Below, piece by piece: positions 1 to 8,017 of a DNA stretch of 40,264 nucleotides. Source of the DNA: Pseudomonadota bacterium (lineage in GTDB: Bacteria > Chloroflexota > Ktedonobacteria > Ktedonobacterales > JADMIN01). Every line of letters starts with the position of its first letter. The stretch's first letter is position 1. The DNA is taken from NCBI GenBank assembly GCA_021324535.1, contig JAJPIU010000160.1, forward strand, positions 1 to 40,264, written 5' to 3'. The notes below the pieces were generated by a model that did no database searches, had not been told where the DNA came from, and worked only from the letters and a program-made list of their open reading frames with translations. Both the position numbers and the translations under genes were made by a program.

Positions 1-2
1 CC

Positions 3-83
3 TGGTCCGTGTGGCGCCGCCGTCACCAAGCGCGAGCCAGGCGGGGTCATTACCAGCGCCGCCTGGCGATCACCGCCATATAA
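3..83 (+). CDS. Possible C-terminal tail of a transposase (partial, cut by window edge)
   Basis: Frame 3 is open from the left edge to a TAA at 81-83 and encodes a 26-residue tail very rich in Arg and His, containing WSVWRRRHQARARR and HYQRR. From memory this resembles the basic C-terminal tail of some DDE transposases, but the piece is too short for a firm call. The AT-richer sequence just after it (about 84-102) could be the end of an insertion element. Extending the sequence leftwards would settle it; it may equally be non-coding. Confidence 0.25.
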   Translation, partial: WSVWRRRHQARARRGHYQRRLAITAI

Positions 84-134
84 CTGCAACTGTAATATTA
101 GGAGCGGTTTTAACCGCCCGCTATCTTTATCTGA

Positions 135-1469
135 CTATGTGCCAGCCGCCCGGAGACAGACCGGCGCGCCGGTGCTGAGGCCCCAGCCGCCGGGACCGTC
201 CCAGCTCCGGCAGGCCGCACGCGCGATCCTGGGATCGTAGCCCCACGAACCGCCACGCAGCACGCGAACATCTGTTCTGTTTTTACCATCATCTTCGCTG
301 GCCGACGGGTCATAGGGATAGTGCTCCTTGTATAAAGAGCTTGTCCACTCCCAAACATTGCCTGCCATGTCCTGTGCGCCGTAGGGGCTGGCGCCGGTGG
401 GGTAGTTGCCCACTGCTGTCGTGCGCTTCGGGCCGCCATCATAGGTGTTGGCGCGCGTCTTGTCCCAGGTATCACCCCACGGGTAGATGCGCGAGACTTG
501 TTTGGTTTCGTCCCAGCGGGCGGCCTTCTCCCACTCCGCCTCGGTGGGTAGGCGCCACGGCTGGCCGGTTGTATGTGCCAACCAGGCGGCGTAGGCAGTC
601 GCGTTAAACCAAGTGAGACAGACAACGGGATGATCGGGTCGGGTCTGCTGCGCCGCCCAGCTTAGCTCTTTCCCGCGCCATTCCGGCGCACACCACTCGG
701 CGTCTTTGGGGAAGGTGTACGACGAAGGGAGAAGGTCTTGCTTGCCGGGATTGGCTCTGAGGAAATAGCGATATTCCTCCACTGTGACAGGGTATTTGCC
801 AATAGCATATGCCGCCACCGGAATGCGGTACTGTGGCTTCTCGTCGGAAGAGGCTTGCGCGTCGCTCTCGGCGCTGCCCATCACAAACATGCCCGCCGCG
901 ACAGGGCAGGTCGGTGGCTCGATGTAGGAAATGCCAGTGCGCCGCATACGCCAGCCGCGATAGCCCAGCCGGTACAGGCTCTCCGGGATGCCGATCTCGT
1001 CGCGGTCGTTAGGCGGCGGTGGGGGGGGTGGATCGCGCCGGTCAACAGGGGAAAGCATCAATGCAGTAGCAATACGATCCACAGTTGGCGCAATAGGCTG
1101 GTTGAACGCATCCACCCAGAAAATGCCATCAAATAGGGTAGGTACCTCGTCATTCAACCGAACCGGCAAGATCATTCGTTCCACGCCGTTGAGGAAGTGG
1201 GTCGCATGCGTGTTCATCAGCTTGTTGAACGCGCTCCGCTCCTGGCGCACCCAATGCGATTCATTCGAAGCCGTTGTCACCATGAGCACAAATGCAGTGC
1301 GCTCGCGCAACTCGCGGGCGATCTCTTCGCTCAGATCGTGGCCTTGCTGAGCGTTGGTCAGATCGATCCACACATCGATCCCTTTGGCGCGCAAAGCGTC
1401 GGCGTACTGTTTGCAGATGGTGTTATCGGTGTGGGCGTGGCTGATAAAGACGCGATGATAGGTCGGCAT
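135..1469 (-). CDS. TIR domain fused to formylglycine-generating-enzyme-like (FGE/SUMF1) domain
   Basis: A 444-aa two-domain protein. Residues 4-125 are a TIR domain: RVFISHAHTD at the first strand, WIDL near 34, and WVRQE at 73-77. A poly-Pro linker (147-153) leads to an FGE-sulfatase/C-type-lectin-like domain (about 185-444) with MFVMGS, WRLPTEAEWEKAAR (305-318), YPWGDTWD, DMAGNVWEW (367-375) and RGGSW (405-409). TIR domains in bacteria often cleave NAD or act in signalling or conflict; the FGE fold may be catalytic or a ligand-binding module. The usual terminal GFR motif reads GAP (434-436), which may disturb the fold. The ATG at 1469 is preferred because it has an AGAGAGG Shine-Dalgarno sequence and the longer frame would run through the tRNA gene. 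A lone TATACT -10 lies upstream. Substrate and biological role are unknown. Confidence 0.85.
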   Translation of the reverse strand: MPTYHRVFISHAHTDNTICKQYADALRAKGIDVWIDLTNAQQGHDLSEEIARELRERTAFVLMVTTASNESHWVRQERSAFNKLMNTHATHFLNGVERMILPVRLNDEVPTLFDGIFWVDAFNQPIAPTVDRIATALMLSPVDRRDPPPPPPPNDRDEIGIPESLYRLGYRGWRMRRTGISYIEPPTCPVAAGMFVMGSAESDAQASSDEKPQYRIPVAAYAIGKYPVTVEEYRYFLRANPGKQDLLPSSYTFPKDAEWCAPEWRGKELSWAAQQTRPDHPVVCLTWFNATAYAAWLAHTTGQPWRLPTEAEWEKAARWDETKQVSRIYPWGDTWDKTRANTYDGGPKRTTAVGNYPTGASPYGAQDMAGNVWEWTSSLYKEHYPYDPSASEDDGKNRTDVRVLRGGSWGYDPRIARAACRSWDGPGGWGLSTGAPVCLRAAGT

Positions 1470-1532
1470 AGCTAGCCTCTCTCTGTTTGGGATAACCAAG
1501 CGGGTAGCGCGCTCCGAAACAGGATCAACAAG

Positions 1533-1541
1533 TGTGGATAA
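1533..1541 (-). other. Single consensus DnaA-box-like nonamer
   Basis: On the minus strand the nonamer TTATCCACA is a perfect match to the bacterial DnaA box. It lies between the candidate -10 element and the start codon of the TIR-FGE gene. No second box or AT-rich unwinding element is seen nearby, so it is not an origin. It could be chance or a regulatory DnaA site. Confidence 0.3.
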
Positions 1542-1553
1542 TCTACTGCCGGT

Positions 1554-1559
1554 AGTATA
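1554..1559 (-). promoter_or_regulatory. Candidate -10 element (TATACT) of the TIR-FGE gene
   Basis: TATACT on the minus strand lies about 85 nt upstream of the TIR-FGE start and matches the -10 hexamer seen before several other genes here. No convincing -35 sits 17-18 bp upstream. The gene may alternatively be read from the tRNA-Thr promoter. Confidence 0.35.
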
Positions 1560-1687
1560 GATCAAAAAGAGCAGAAGTAGTAGGGTTGGCGTAATTGGCG
1601 TCAAAATTGTCGGCAAAGCTCTCAAACACAGAAAAGCAGCTCCAAGCGATAGCGCCAGAAGCCGCTTCAATTCTGTCTTTGTGAGGG

Positions 1688-1759
1688 AGCCGACGGTCGG
1701 ATTTGAACCGACGACCGATGGTTTACAAAACCATTGCTCTGCCACTGAGCTACGTCGGC
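1688..1759 (-). tRNA. tRNA-Thr (anticodon UGU)
   Basis: A complete cloverleaf reads on the minus strand. The acceptor stem is GCCGACG paired with CGTCGGC, the D arm is GCTC/GAGC, the anticodon stem is ATGGT/ACCAT around loop TTTGTAA, and the T arm is GTCGG-TTCAAAT-CCGAC. The anticodon at positions 34-36 is UGU, which reads ACA (Thr). The discriminator base is U. The 3' CCA is not encoded (CCC follows), so it must be added by the CCA enzyme. A strong promoter lies directly upstream. Confidence 0.95.
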
Positions 1760-1792
1760 GAAGGTTGGTGATACGTATACGCTACCGCACAC

Positions 1793-1822
1793 AGTATACC
1801 CCCATCCACGCGTACTCGTCAA
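1793..1822 (-). promoter_or_regulatory. Sigma-70-type promoter of tRNA-Thr
   Basis: On the minus strand TTGACG (1817-1822) and TATACT (1793-1798) are separated by 18 bp and point at the tRNA, placing the start roughly 25 nt before the mature 5' end. It is divergent from the mnmA promoter. Confidence 0.75.
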
Positions 1823-1860
1823 GCGGCGTTGGCCAACCTTACCGGCAGTGATGATGCGCT

Positions 1861-1890
1861 TTGACAGGCATCCGTGCCAGATCATATCAT
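1861..1890 (+). promoter_or_regulatory. Sigma-70-type promoter of mnmA
   Basis: A perfect -35 TTGACA (1861-1866) is followed after 18 bp by TATCAT (1885-1890). Transcription would start near 1897 and give a leader of about 77 nt before mnmA. Confidence 0.7.
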
Positions 1891-1973
1891 TGTAGCTGGG
1901 ATGATCGTGCTTTTCTGAAAGGAGACGCAGCGCGCTGGCAAATTGAAACGTAAGCCAACACGCTGCACAGCAT

Positions 1974-3083
1974 ATGACGCGCGTAGTGGTTGGCATGAGT
2001 GGAGGCGTGGATAGCTCAGTGGCGGCGGCGCTGCTCAAGGAGCAGGGCTACGATGTCATTGGCATCATGCTCCGCCTGTGGTCGGAGCCAGCTGCCACTG
2101 ATGACGACGGCGTGGAGCTGGTCTCCGAGAACAAGTGCTGCTCATTGGAATCGCTTGGCGACGCCCGCCGCGTGGCCGCCCAGCTCGACATCCCTTTCTA
2201 CGTCCTCAACGTCGAGCAGCCCTTCCAGGAGACCATCGTGGACTACTTCTACGATGAGTACCTCGCGGGGCGCACACCCAACCCCTGCCTGCGCTGCAAC
2301 CGCCAGATTCGCTTCACGCTGCTGCTGGAGCGCGCGCTTGCCCTCGGCGCCGACTACCTGGCCACCGGCCACTATGTGCGCGTGGACGACGACCCCAACA
2401 CAGGCAAGCGCCGCCTGCGCCAGGGCATAGACGCCGCAAAGGATCAATCCTACGTGCTGCATGTGCTCTCGCAGGCACAGCTCCGCCATGCGCTCTTCCC
2501 GCTGGGCGGCTACACCAAGCCGCAGGTGCGCGCGCTGGCGGCGGAGCGCGGCCTGCCCGTCGCCAGCAAGGCCGAAAGCCAGGAGATCTGCTTCGTCGCC
2601 GCCAACGATTATCGCGGCTTCGTGCGGCGCTACGCCAGCGTCACCGGACGCACCGCGCCTCAGCCGGGGCCGATTCTCGATACGAGCGGCCAGCGCGTGG
2701 GCGAACACCAGGGATTGGCGTATTATACGGTCGGCCAGCGCAAGGGGCTGGGCGTCACGGCGCGTGAGCCGCTGCATGTTCTCACGCTCGATCCCACGCA
2801 AAATGCGCTGATCGTCGGCCCGGCGGGGGCGCTGGAGCGCACATTGTTCACCGTTCACCAGACGACCTGGACATCCGGCGAAGCGCCCACACAGCCCTTC
2901 GAGGCGCAGGTGAAGGCGCGCTACAAGGCTCCGCTCGCTCCTGCGACTGTCACGCCGCTGGCCGATGGGCGCGCAGAGATCACGCTTGCGCAGCCGCTCC
3001 GCGCCATCACGCCAGGGCAGGCGGCGGTCTTCTACGGTGGCGCGGACAGCGATGAGGTCTTGGGTGGCGGCCTGATCGAATAA
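1974..3083 (+). CDS. mnmA: tRNA-specific 2-thiouridylase MnmA
   Basis: MnmA activates U34 of tRNA-Lys, -Glu and -Gln with ATP and inserts sulfur to form the 2-thio group of (c)mnm5s2U. The 369-aa length is normal. The N-terminal PP-loop SGGVDSS (9-15) binds ATP. The two catalytic cysteines are visible: C105 in NPCLRCN and C206 in SQEICF. TGHYVR and the DQSYVL segment are also typical, and the C-terminal beta-barrel domain is complete. The ATG at 1974 places VVVGMSGG at the expected distance from the N-terminus, although no strong Shine-Dalgarno sequence adjoins it. It has its own promoter, divergent from tRNA-Thr, and is followed after 39 nt by the yciH-like gene, which probably shares its transcript. 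Confidence 0.97.
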   Translation: MTRVVVGMSGGVDSSVAAALLKEQGYDVIGIMLRLWSEPAATDDDGVELVSENKCCSLESLGDARRVAAQLDIPFYVLNVEQPFQETIVDYFYDEYLAGRTPNPCLRCNRQIRFTLLLERALALGADYLATGHYVRVDDDPNTGKRRLRQGIDAAKDQSYVLHVLSQAQLRHALFPLGGYTKPQVRALAAERGLPVASKAESQEICFVAANDYRGFVRRYASVTGRTAPQPGPILDTSGQRVGEHQGLAYYTVGQRKGLGVTAREPLHVLTLDPTQNALIVGPAGALERTLFTVHQTTWTSGEAPTQPFEAQVKARYKAPLAPATVTPLADGRAEITLAQPLRAITPGQAAVFYGGADSDEVLGGGLIE

Positions 3084-3122
3084 GTCGGCTAAGAGAAACT
3101 AAACGACAACGAGGGGAAATCT

Positions 3123-3524
3123 ATGCCATCATCGCGCGACGAACGCCTGGTGTATTCAACCGGCCTGGGGCGCATTCGCATCTGCAAACGCTGCGGCCAG
3201 CCCGAAGACGCCTGCCGCTGCGGCGAGACCACCCGCGCCAGCAAACGCGTCGACGCCGGAGCAACCGCAGCAGCAGCCCCGCGCGATGGCGTGGTGCGCG
3301 TGGCACTGGATCGCAAGGGACGCGGCGGCAAAGCGATGACACAGGCGATTGGCGTGCCGGGTGACGCCGCCACACTGGCTGAGCTTGCGCAGACGCTCAA
3401 ACGCCTGTGCGGGGCGGGTGGCTCCGTCAAAGGCGACACCATCGAGATACAGGGCGACCACCGTGAGAAGGTGATAGAACGGCTCACTGCGCTTGGCTAC
3501 AAGGTCAAACGCATGGGCGGCTAA
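3123..3524 (+). CDS. yciH: SUI1/eIF1-family translation factor, YciH-like
   Basis: The 133-aa product ends in a SUI1 (eIF1-like) fold from about residue 57: VVRVALDRKGRGGKAMTQ, then the helix TLAELAQTLKRLCGAGG, then KGDTIEIQGDHREKV and GYKVKRMGG. Bacterial YciH proteins bind the small ribosomal subunit near the P site and affect initiation fidelity, mainly under stress. The N-terminus keeps the YciH-type LVYSTGLGRI but then has four cysteines (C21, C24, C31, C33) in CxxC-6-CxC spacing, suggesting a small zinc knuckle that E. coli YciH lacks. A GAGGGG Shine-Dalgarno sequence precedes the ATG. It is probably co-transcribed with mnmA. Confidence 0.9.
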   Translation: MPSSRDERLVYSTGLGRIRICKRCGQPEDACRCGETTRASKRVDAGATAAAAPRDGVVRVALDRKGRGGKAMTQAIGVPGDAATLAELAQTLKRLCGAGGSVKGDTIEIQGDHREKVIERLTALGYKVKRMGG

Positions 3525-3543
3525 CCTGGCGCTTTTTACCATA

Positions 3544-3573
3544 TTGACGGCATCAAGGGAATATGTGTATACT
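3544..3573 (+). promoter_or_regulatory. Sigma-70-type promoter of the zinc-ribbon/PKD gene pair
   Basis: TTGACG (3544-3549) and TATACT (3568-3573) are spaced by 18 bp, upstream of the 944-aa zinc-ribbon membrane protein. The predicted leader is about 130 nt. Confidence 0.7.
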
Positions 3574-3710
3574 TGGGCGAACTTTCGTTTGATTCGATAT
3601 TTTTCAACCTACGCGATCCACAACTGTAATCGGCGCTAGAGATTGTGCTTTGTCTCGCGTCATCACCAGCTACACAACCGAAGCGCCATCACCCTTCGAG
3701 GGAGTAGAAC

Positions 3711-6545
3711 ATGAACTGCCCGTACTGCCAGGCCCCGCTTGTGCCCGGCGCAACGTTTTGCGCTCACTGCGGAAACAATGTCAGCCTCATCACCCAAGCC
3801 AACCAGCAAACACAGCTTGCTCAATCATCGCCGCCACCACAGCAACCACCACAGCCCTGGCCTCTCCCGGCGCCTTACTCACAGCCGCTGGGCCAGCCAC
3901 TACAGCCCCCGTTTCCCACACCGATAGGTGTTCCATCCGGCCAGCCGTTCGCATCCGGCGCATACGGTTCCCCAATGGGCGCATCCGGCGTCTATGGAGC
4001 CTATGGCATGCCAGGGCAGCCCGCCGGGTATGGTATACCAACGCCAACGCCGCAGAGCGGCGCCTATGACGCCCCCGCACAGGTTCCGGCAGGCTACTCC
4101 GGCGCCTACTCTGCGCCAGGGCAGCCTTCCGGCTATGGTATCCCGTCGCAGCCCTCCGGCGTCTATGCCGCGCCAGTTCTGGCGCCTGGCTATATCCCAC
4201 AGGGCGCCCCAGCGATGGTAAATGGCGTCCCATTCATTGGCTCCATCGGCTCGTTCTTTGGATCAAACACGCCGCCACAGTTTGCGCTGCCCTACACCCG
4301 ACTGCAACGCTTCCTCACGCGAACCGTTTCTCCTGCGCTGGCAGTGAACAAATGGGCAATGGCAGGGATTGGGGCAGTGGTGGCGGTAGTGATAGCGGTG
4401 GCGCTCTCGTTTGGCATCGCGGCTGCCTGGGCGGCGCAGGTTGACGCCGCGCTCTCATCCACCAGCGCGTCCTCCACGCTTGGGCAGTATGTCTCCAGCG
4501 TTAAATCGTTCCTCGATCTCAACGGCTTTCAGATGTTCGCGCTCATTCAACATAGTCCGCTCGATTTCACCCTCAGCGCTGGCTCATCCGCTACCGGTGG
4601 GAGTCTGACCGGAACCGCTACTCTTGGCTTTCCGCTGTTGGGGCTGTTCCTGGCGCCCATACTCGCGCTGTTGTTGGGCGGCGCCATCTCGGCAGCCAGC
4701 GATTTCCAGCGGTCGGCGCGCTATAGCATCCTGCGCGGCGCGTTGATCGGGCCGTTCTATGCCGTGCTGGCGGCGGCCGTCGCGCTCTTTGCCACCACAA
4801 CCACCCCGGTCAATCTTATCGTTACCACCTTTAGTGTGACTACCGCCGCCTCGGTTGGGCAGACCTTCCTATATGCGCTATTGTGGGGGGTGGTCTTCGG
4901 CGCGTTGGGCGGCTGGCTGCACTATAGCGGCGCCAACTTTCTTTCCTGGGGGCAGGCAATTTTGCGGCGCCAGCGCAACGCCCGCATCTTTGGCGCGCTG
5001 GCGGGCAGCGTCGCCACCTACGCGGTCGGATTCTTACTCAGCCTTGCCGTTGCGGCTGGCTACTTTGTCTATTCGTTCGTCACCACCTCGGCGACAGGCC
5101 ATACCACCACGAATCCCATCGTCAGCAGCGGAGCCGGTATCCTTTCCATTGTGATCTCGACAGTCGTCGGTGGGCCGCTGCTGGCGGTCTGGATTTTTTC
5201 CTTTGCGACCGGCGCCACAATCAAGGAAACGCTCAATGTCTCATCGGCTTTAACCACAGCAGGAACAACCTCCCAATCGGCGACATATGGGTTGTTTGGT
5301 TCGTCGAGCACCATCACTAACCAACCGGCGATGCACATTCCACCGTTCGCCTTCCTGTTGCTCCTCATCCCATTGATTGCCTATCTCACTGGCGGTCGGG
5401 TGGCTGCGCGAGTGGCGCGAGCGACCAATGCTGGCGAGGGGTTTGTCGCAGGCGCGCTGATGGCAATCCCTTTGAGCTTGATCATGGCGTTCTTCGCCGC
5501 ATGTTCAGGCGTTTCCTTCGATCTTTCAATGTCTATCCTCTCGGAAAATGTCAGCGCTGGCCCAGATGTCTTGCAGGTCTTCCTGGCAACCTTGATCGTG
5601 GGAGCGATTGTTGGTGGCCTGGGTGGGGTGAGCCTCTTCGCCCTACCGCAGCTTGGCGCGCTGCCACGTCTGGTAGCCATTCCAGCGTATCCAATTCGCC
5701 TGGCGCTCGCGCCGCTCTTCGACCATCTCACCCGCAGATCGGTCGTCGCCCCACGCAGCCAGGGTCGCGAGTGGCTCTACGATGGCGTCGCCGTTGGGCT
5801 GCTACTCGCTATCGTGGTTATCGCCCTCGATATCATCTCGGTGGCGGCTGCATCACTCCTCCCGTTCAAGACGCTCGTCATCATCCAGAGCATCATTGCA
5901 GCCATGATGCTTGGGCTGCCACTGGCCTTCTTCGTTGGCGCGTTCGTTACAGCTTTTACTACACCTGCGCCGACCACTGCGCCCGCCCCGGCGCCTGTTC
6001 CTATGCCAGCCATGCCTACGCCGCTGGCTGCGCCACCCTTCGCGCCCGGTTTTATACCCACGCCAGCCGTTCCTCCTGGCTTTGCACCCATGCAACCCAT
6101 GCAACCCATGCAACCCATGCAAAGCGGAGCGTTTATGCCGCCTGCAATGTACGGGCCACCTTCCATGCCTGCTATGCCCTATGGTGTCATGGCGCAACCG
6201 ACGCCGCCTATCTACCCCGGTTATCCTGGCGTCGCATCAGGGAGTATCCCAGGGGCGCCCAGCGGAACGGAGACGCCCGGCGGAGTGAGCCTGCCAACTG
6301 CCGTGCCCGTCACATCCAACACTTCTACGGCTGTCGGCGGCGCTGAGGGCGCCACGCCTGCCGCCACGCCTGCCGCTACTCCGGCGACGTCTCCCTCTGT
6401 GTCTCCATCTGATGACACGCCGACCGCCCCATCACTTGCCTCACAACAATCCGTGCAATCCGTGCAGTCAGCCTCAGAGCAGCAGCCAGCGAATCCATCG
6501 AGTGATCAACGTGATCAACGTGATCAACCAGGCGCGGATCAATAG
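3711..6545 (+). CDS. Zinc-ribbon multi-pass membrane protein with Pro-rich tails, unknown function
   Basis: A 944-aa protein of unrecognised function. Residues 1-25 form a zinc ribbon (C3, C6, C17, C20). Residues 38-190 are a disordered Pro/Gln/Tyr/Gly linker with degenerate repeats of the type SGAYxAPGQPSGYGIP. About ten or eleven hydrophobic segments follow, from TM1 at 216-240 to roughly residue 750, including Gly-rich GALxGxxxA-type helices. The C-terminal 190 residues are Pro/Met/Ala-rich, with MQPMQPMQPMQ and a final DQRDQRDQ. The underlying DNA shows fresh tandem repeats: a 9-mer ATGCAACCC at 6090-6125 and GTGATCAAC three times at 6502-6528. The start is supported by a GAGGGAG Shine-Dalgarno sequence. 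The PKD gene follows 24 nt later. A cytoplasmic zinc-ribbon and tails with a membrane core suggest a scaffold or sensor, but this is inference. Confidence 0.85.
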   Translation: MNCPYCQAPLVPGATFCAHCGNNVSLITQANQQTQLAQSSPPPQQPPQPWPLPAPYSQPLGQPLQPPFPTPIGVPSGQPFASGAYGSPMGASGVYGAYGMPGQPAGYGIPTPTPQSGAYDAPAQVPAGYSGAYSAPGQPSGYGIPSQPSGVYAAPVLAPGYIPQGAPAMVNGVPFIGSIGSFFGSNTPPQFALPYTRLQRFLTRTVSPALAVNKWAMAGIGAVVAVVIAVALSFGIAAAWAAQVDAALSSTSASSTLGQYVSSVKSFLDLNGFQMFALIQHSPLDFTLSAGSSATGGSLTGTATLGFPLLGLFLAPILALLLGGAISAASDFQRSARYSILRGALIGPFYAVLAAAVALFATTTTPVNLIVTTFSVTTAASVGQTFLYALLWGVVFGALGGWLHYSGANFLSWGQAILRRQRNARIFGALAGSVATYAVGFLLSLAVAAGYFVYSFVTTSATGHTTTNPIVSSGAGILSIVISTVVGGPLLAVWIFSFATGATIKETLNVSSALTTAGTTSQSATYGLFGSSSTITNQPAMHIPPFAFLLLLIPLIAYLTGGRVAARVARATNAGEGFVAGALMAIPLSLIMAFFAACSGVSFDLSMSILSENVSAGPDVLQVFLATLIVGAIVGGLGGVSLFALPQLGALPRLVAIPAYPIRLALAPLFDHLTRRSVVAPRSQGREWLYDGVAVGLLLAIVVIALDIISVAAASLLPFKTLVIIQSIIAAMMLGLPLAFFVGAFVTAFTTPAPTTAPAPAPVPMPAMPTPLAAPPFAPGFIPTPAVPPGFAPMQPMQPMQPMQSGAFMPPAMYGPPSMPAMPYGVMAQPTPPIYPGYPGVASGSIPGAPSGTETPGGVSLPTAVPVTSNTSTAVGGAEGATPAATPAATPATSPSVSPSDDTPTAPSLASQQSVQSVQSASEQQPANPSSDQRDQRDQPGADQ

Positions 6546-6569
6546 CGCCAGCAAGAGGAGGCGTATCAG

Positions 6570-7811
6570 ATGTTTCCATCACATCCCAACGACCCAGAGG
6601 CGTCGTCTACACCACAACAATTCCAACACTCCCAATCAGACGCGGCTCCTGCTCCCAGCCAGTCTAGCCAGGATACTCCGCAGACTGCTGGCTCATTCCC
6701 GTTTGGTGTCCCTACGCAGCCTACTCCGGCATCAGAGGCCGGTAGCCCTATCGCCCCACCGGCGCCTGAGCCTTACACACAGATCACCCCACAGACGCCT
6801 CTGGAAGCGCCGACGCTGCCAGGCGCTTTTCCGCCGCCCGGCTCTCCTCCTCCGGTAGGTATGGCGCCAAACGTGTTCCCAAATATGGCGAATACGGCGC
6901 CCAACCCCATGCCAAATATGGCGCCGTCGCCTCTGGCGCCCACAGCAAACATTCGTCTGAGCCTGCTGGCGGCGGTCAGTATCATCATCTTACTGGCAAT
7001 CGCCGCCAGCGCGCCCGTTGCGCTGGCAAGCGCCCGCGCGCTCGCCTACCCAAAGCCTGCGATCTCATTCACCGCCACGGATTCGCAATCGAGCGACAAC
7101 ACCATCCATGTCGGCGATACGATCACGTTTTCCGTCACTGTGCAAAAGGGAGCCAATCTTACCTTCTCCTGGGATTTCGGCGACGGTACCAGCGACAATG
7201 GATCATCCGTTACGCATGTGTTCCAACAAGCCGGGGGAGCCATAGTAACGCTGACAGCAACCGATCCGATTGGGCAAACGACGACCGCCACCCAAAATCT
7301 CAATGTGCTGAACCCGACCCCTACCGCTAGTTTCACCGCTACAGCGGATCAATACACTGCCTGTACAATGGACTTCGACGCGAGCGGCTCAACCGGCGTA
7401 AACCTGAGCTATGGATGGGACTTCGGTGATGGCAACACCGGATCGGGACAAACGGTGAGCAATACATATGCTCAAGCGGGTACCTATAACGTCACGCTGA
7501 CGGTGACGGATGACGAAGGGCAATCGGCGACACAAAGCCAGTCCGTCAATGTCCAATGCAGCGGGCCGGTCGCCAGCTTTACCTATTCCACCGATCCCAC
7601 CAACGTTTGTACCATAGACTTCGACGCGAGCAACTCCCAGGGGATGGGGCTAAGCTACGCCTGGGACTTTGGCGATGGCAATACCGGATCGGGACAGACA
7701 GTCAGCAATACCTATTCCGCGAACGCAAGCCCCTATACGGTGACGCTGACCGTGACCGATCAGTATGGTCAATCAAACAGTACGCAGCAAACGATCAACG
7801 TTCCATGCTGA
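6570..7811 (+). CDS. Membrane-anchored protein with three PKD domains
   Basis: The 413-aa product has a Pro/Gln/Ala-rich N-terminal region (1-125), one hydrophobic segment (128-153) and three PKD domains (about 163-247, 250-329, 331-413), each with the WDFGDG signature. PKD domains are extracellular Ig-like folds used in adhesion, ligand binding or as spacers. Domains 2 and 3 share almost identical segments (WDFGDGNTGSGQTVSNTY), implying recent duplication. Each also has a Cys pair (C265/C330, C347/C413) that domain 1 lacks, which suggests intradomain disulfides outside the cell. The AGGAGG Shine-Dalgarno sequence is strong. The likely topology is disordered tail inside and PKD stalk outside. 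It lies 24 nt after the zinc-ribbon gene and before a terminator, so the two probably form an operon. Confidence 0.85.
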   Translation: MFPSHPNDPEASSTPQQFQHSQSDAAPAPSQSSQDTPQTAGSFPFGVPTQPTPASEAGSPIAPPAPEPYTQITPQTPLEAPTLPGAFPPPGSPPPVGMAPNVFPNMANTAPNPMPNMAPSPLAPTANIRLSLLAAVSIIILLAIAASAPVALASARALAYPKPAISFTATDSQSSDNTIHVGDTITFSVTVQKGANLTFSWDFGDGTSDNGSSVTHVFQQAGGAIVTLTATDPIGQTTTATQNLNVLNPTPTASFTATADQYTACTMDFDASGSTGVNLSYGWDFGDGNTGSGQTVSNTYAQAGTYNVTLTVTDDEGQSATQSQSVNVQCSGPVASFTYSTDPTNVCTIDFDASNSQGMGLSYAWDFGDGNTGSGQTVSNTYSANASPYTVTLTVTDQYGQSNSTQQTINVPC

Positions 7812-7882
7812 GGCGCTGATCAGACAGACCAACAGAAAGGTGTACCATTCACGCAACATCCAGATCATAGCATCTAAGCAAC

Positions 7883-7934
7883 GCACCCGCTGGCAGACGC
7901 GCCACATCGCGCATGCGCCAGCGAGTGCTTTTTT
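7883..7934 (+). terminator. Intrinsic terminator after the zinc-ribbon/PKD pair
   Basis: GCACCCGCTGGC (7883-7894) pairs with GCCAGCGAGTGC (7917-7928) with a single mismatch, and six T residues (7929-7934) follow directly. The loop can form an inner stem. It sits about 70 nt after the PKD gene stop and before the molybdoenzyme gene. Confidence 0.75.
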
Positions 7935-8017
7935 GCTAGAATCTCTATAGCTCCCTCTTGCAGGGCGCAAACGATGCCGACGACGATAAACGCCGCCTGT
8001 AAGTGAGGTAACATACC

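Noticed and set aside
1533-1541. Perfect DnaA box as a replication origin
   Set aside because: Only one box, no AT-rich element, and no dnaA or dnaN nearby; a single nonamer match in 40 kb is not surprising.
1470-1745. In-frame extension of the TIR-FGE gene upstream to 1745, with a hydrophobic N-terminal segment
   Set aside because: The extension runs through the tRNA-Thr gene on the same strand, and the ATG at 1469 has a good Shine-Dalgarno sequence directly before a typical TIR N-terminus.
5501-6346. Plus-strand frame with repeated His-Ala-Thr motifs
   Set aside because: It is an out-of-frame reading of the Pro/Met repeats of the 944-aa zinc-ribbon gene.
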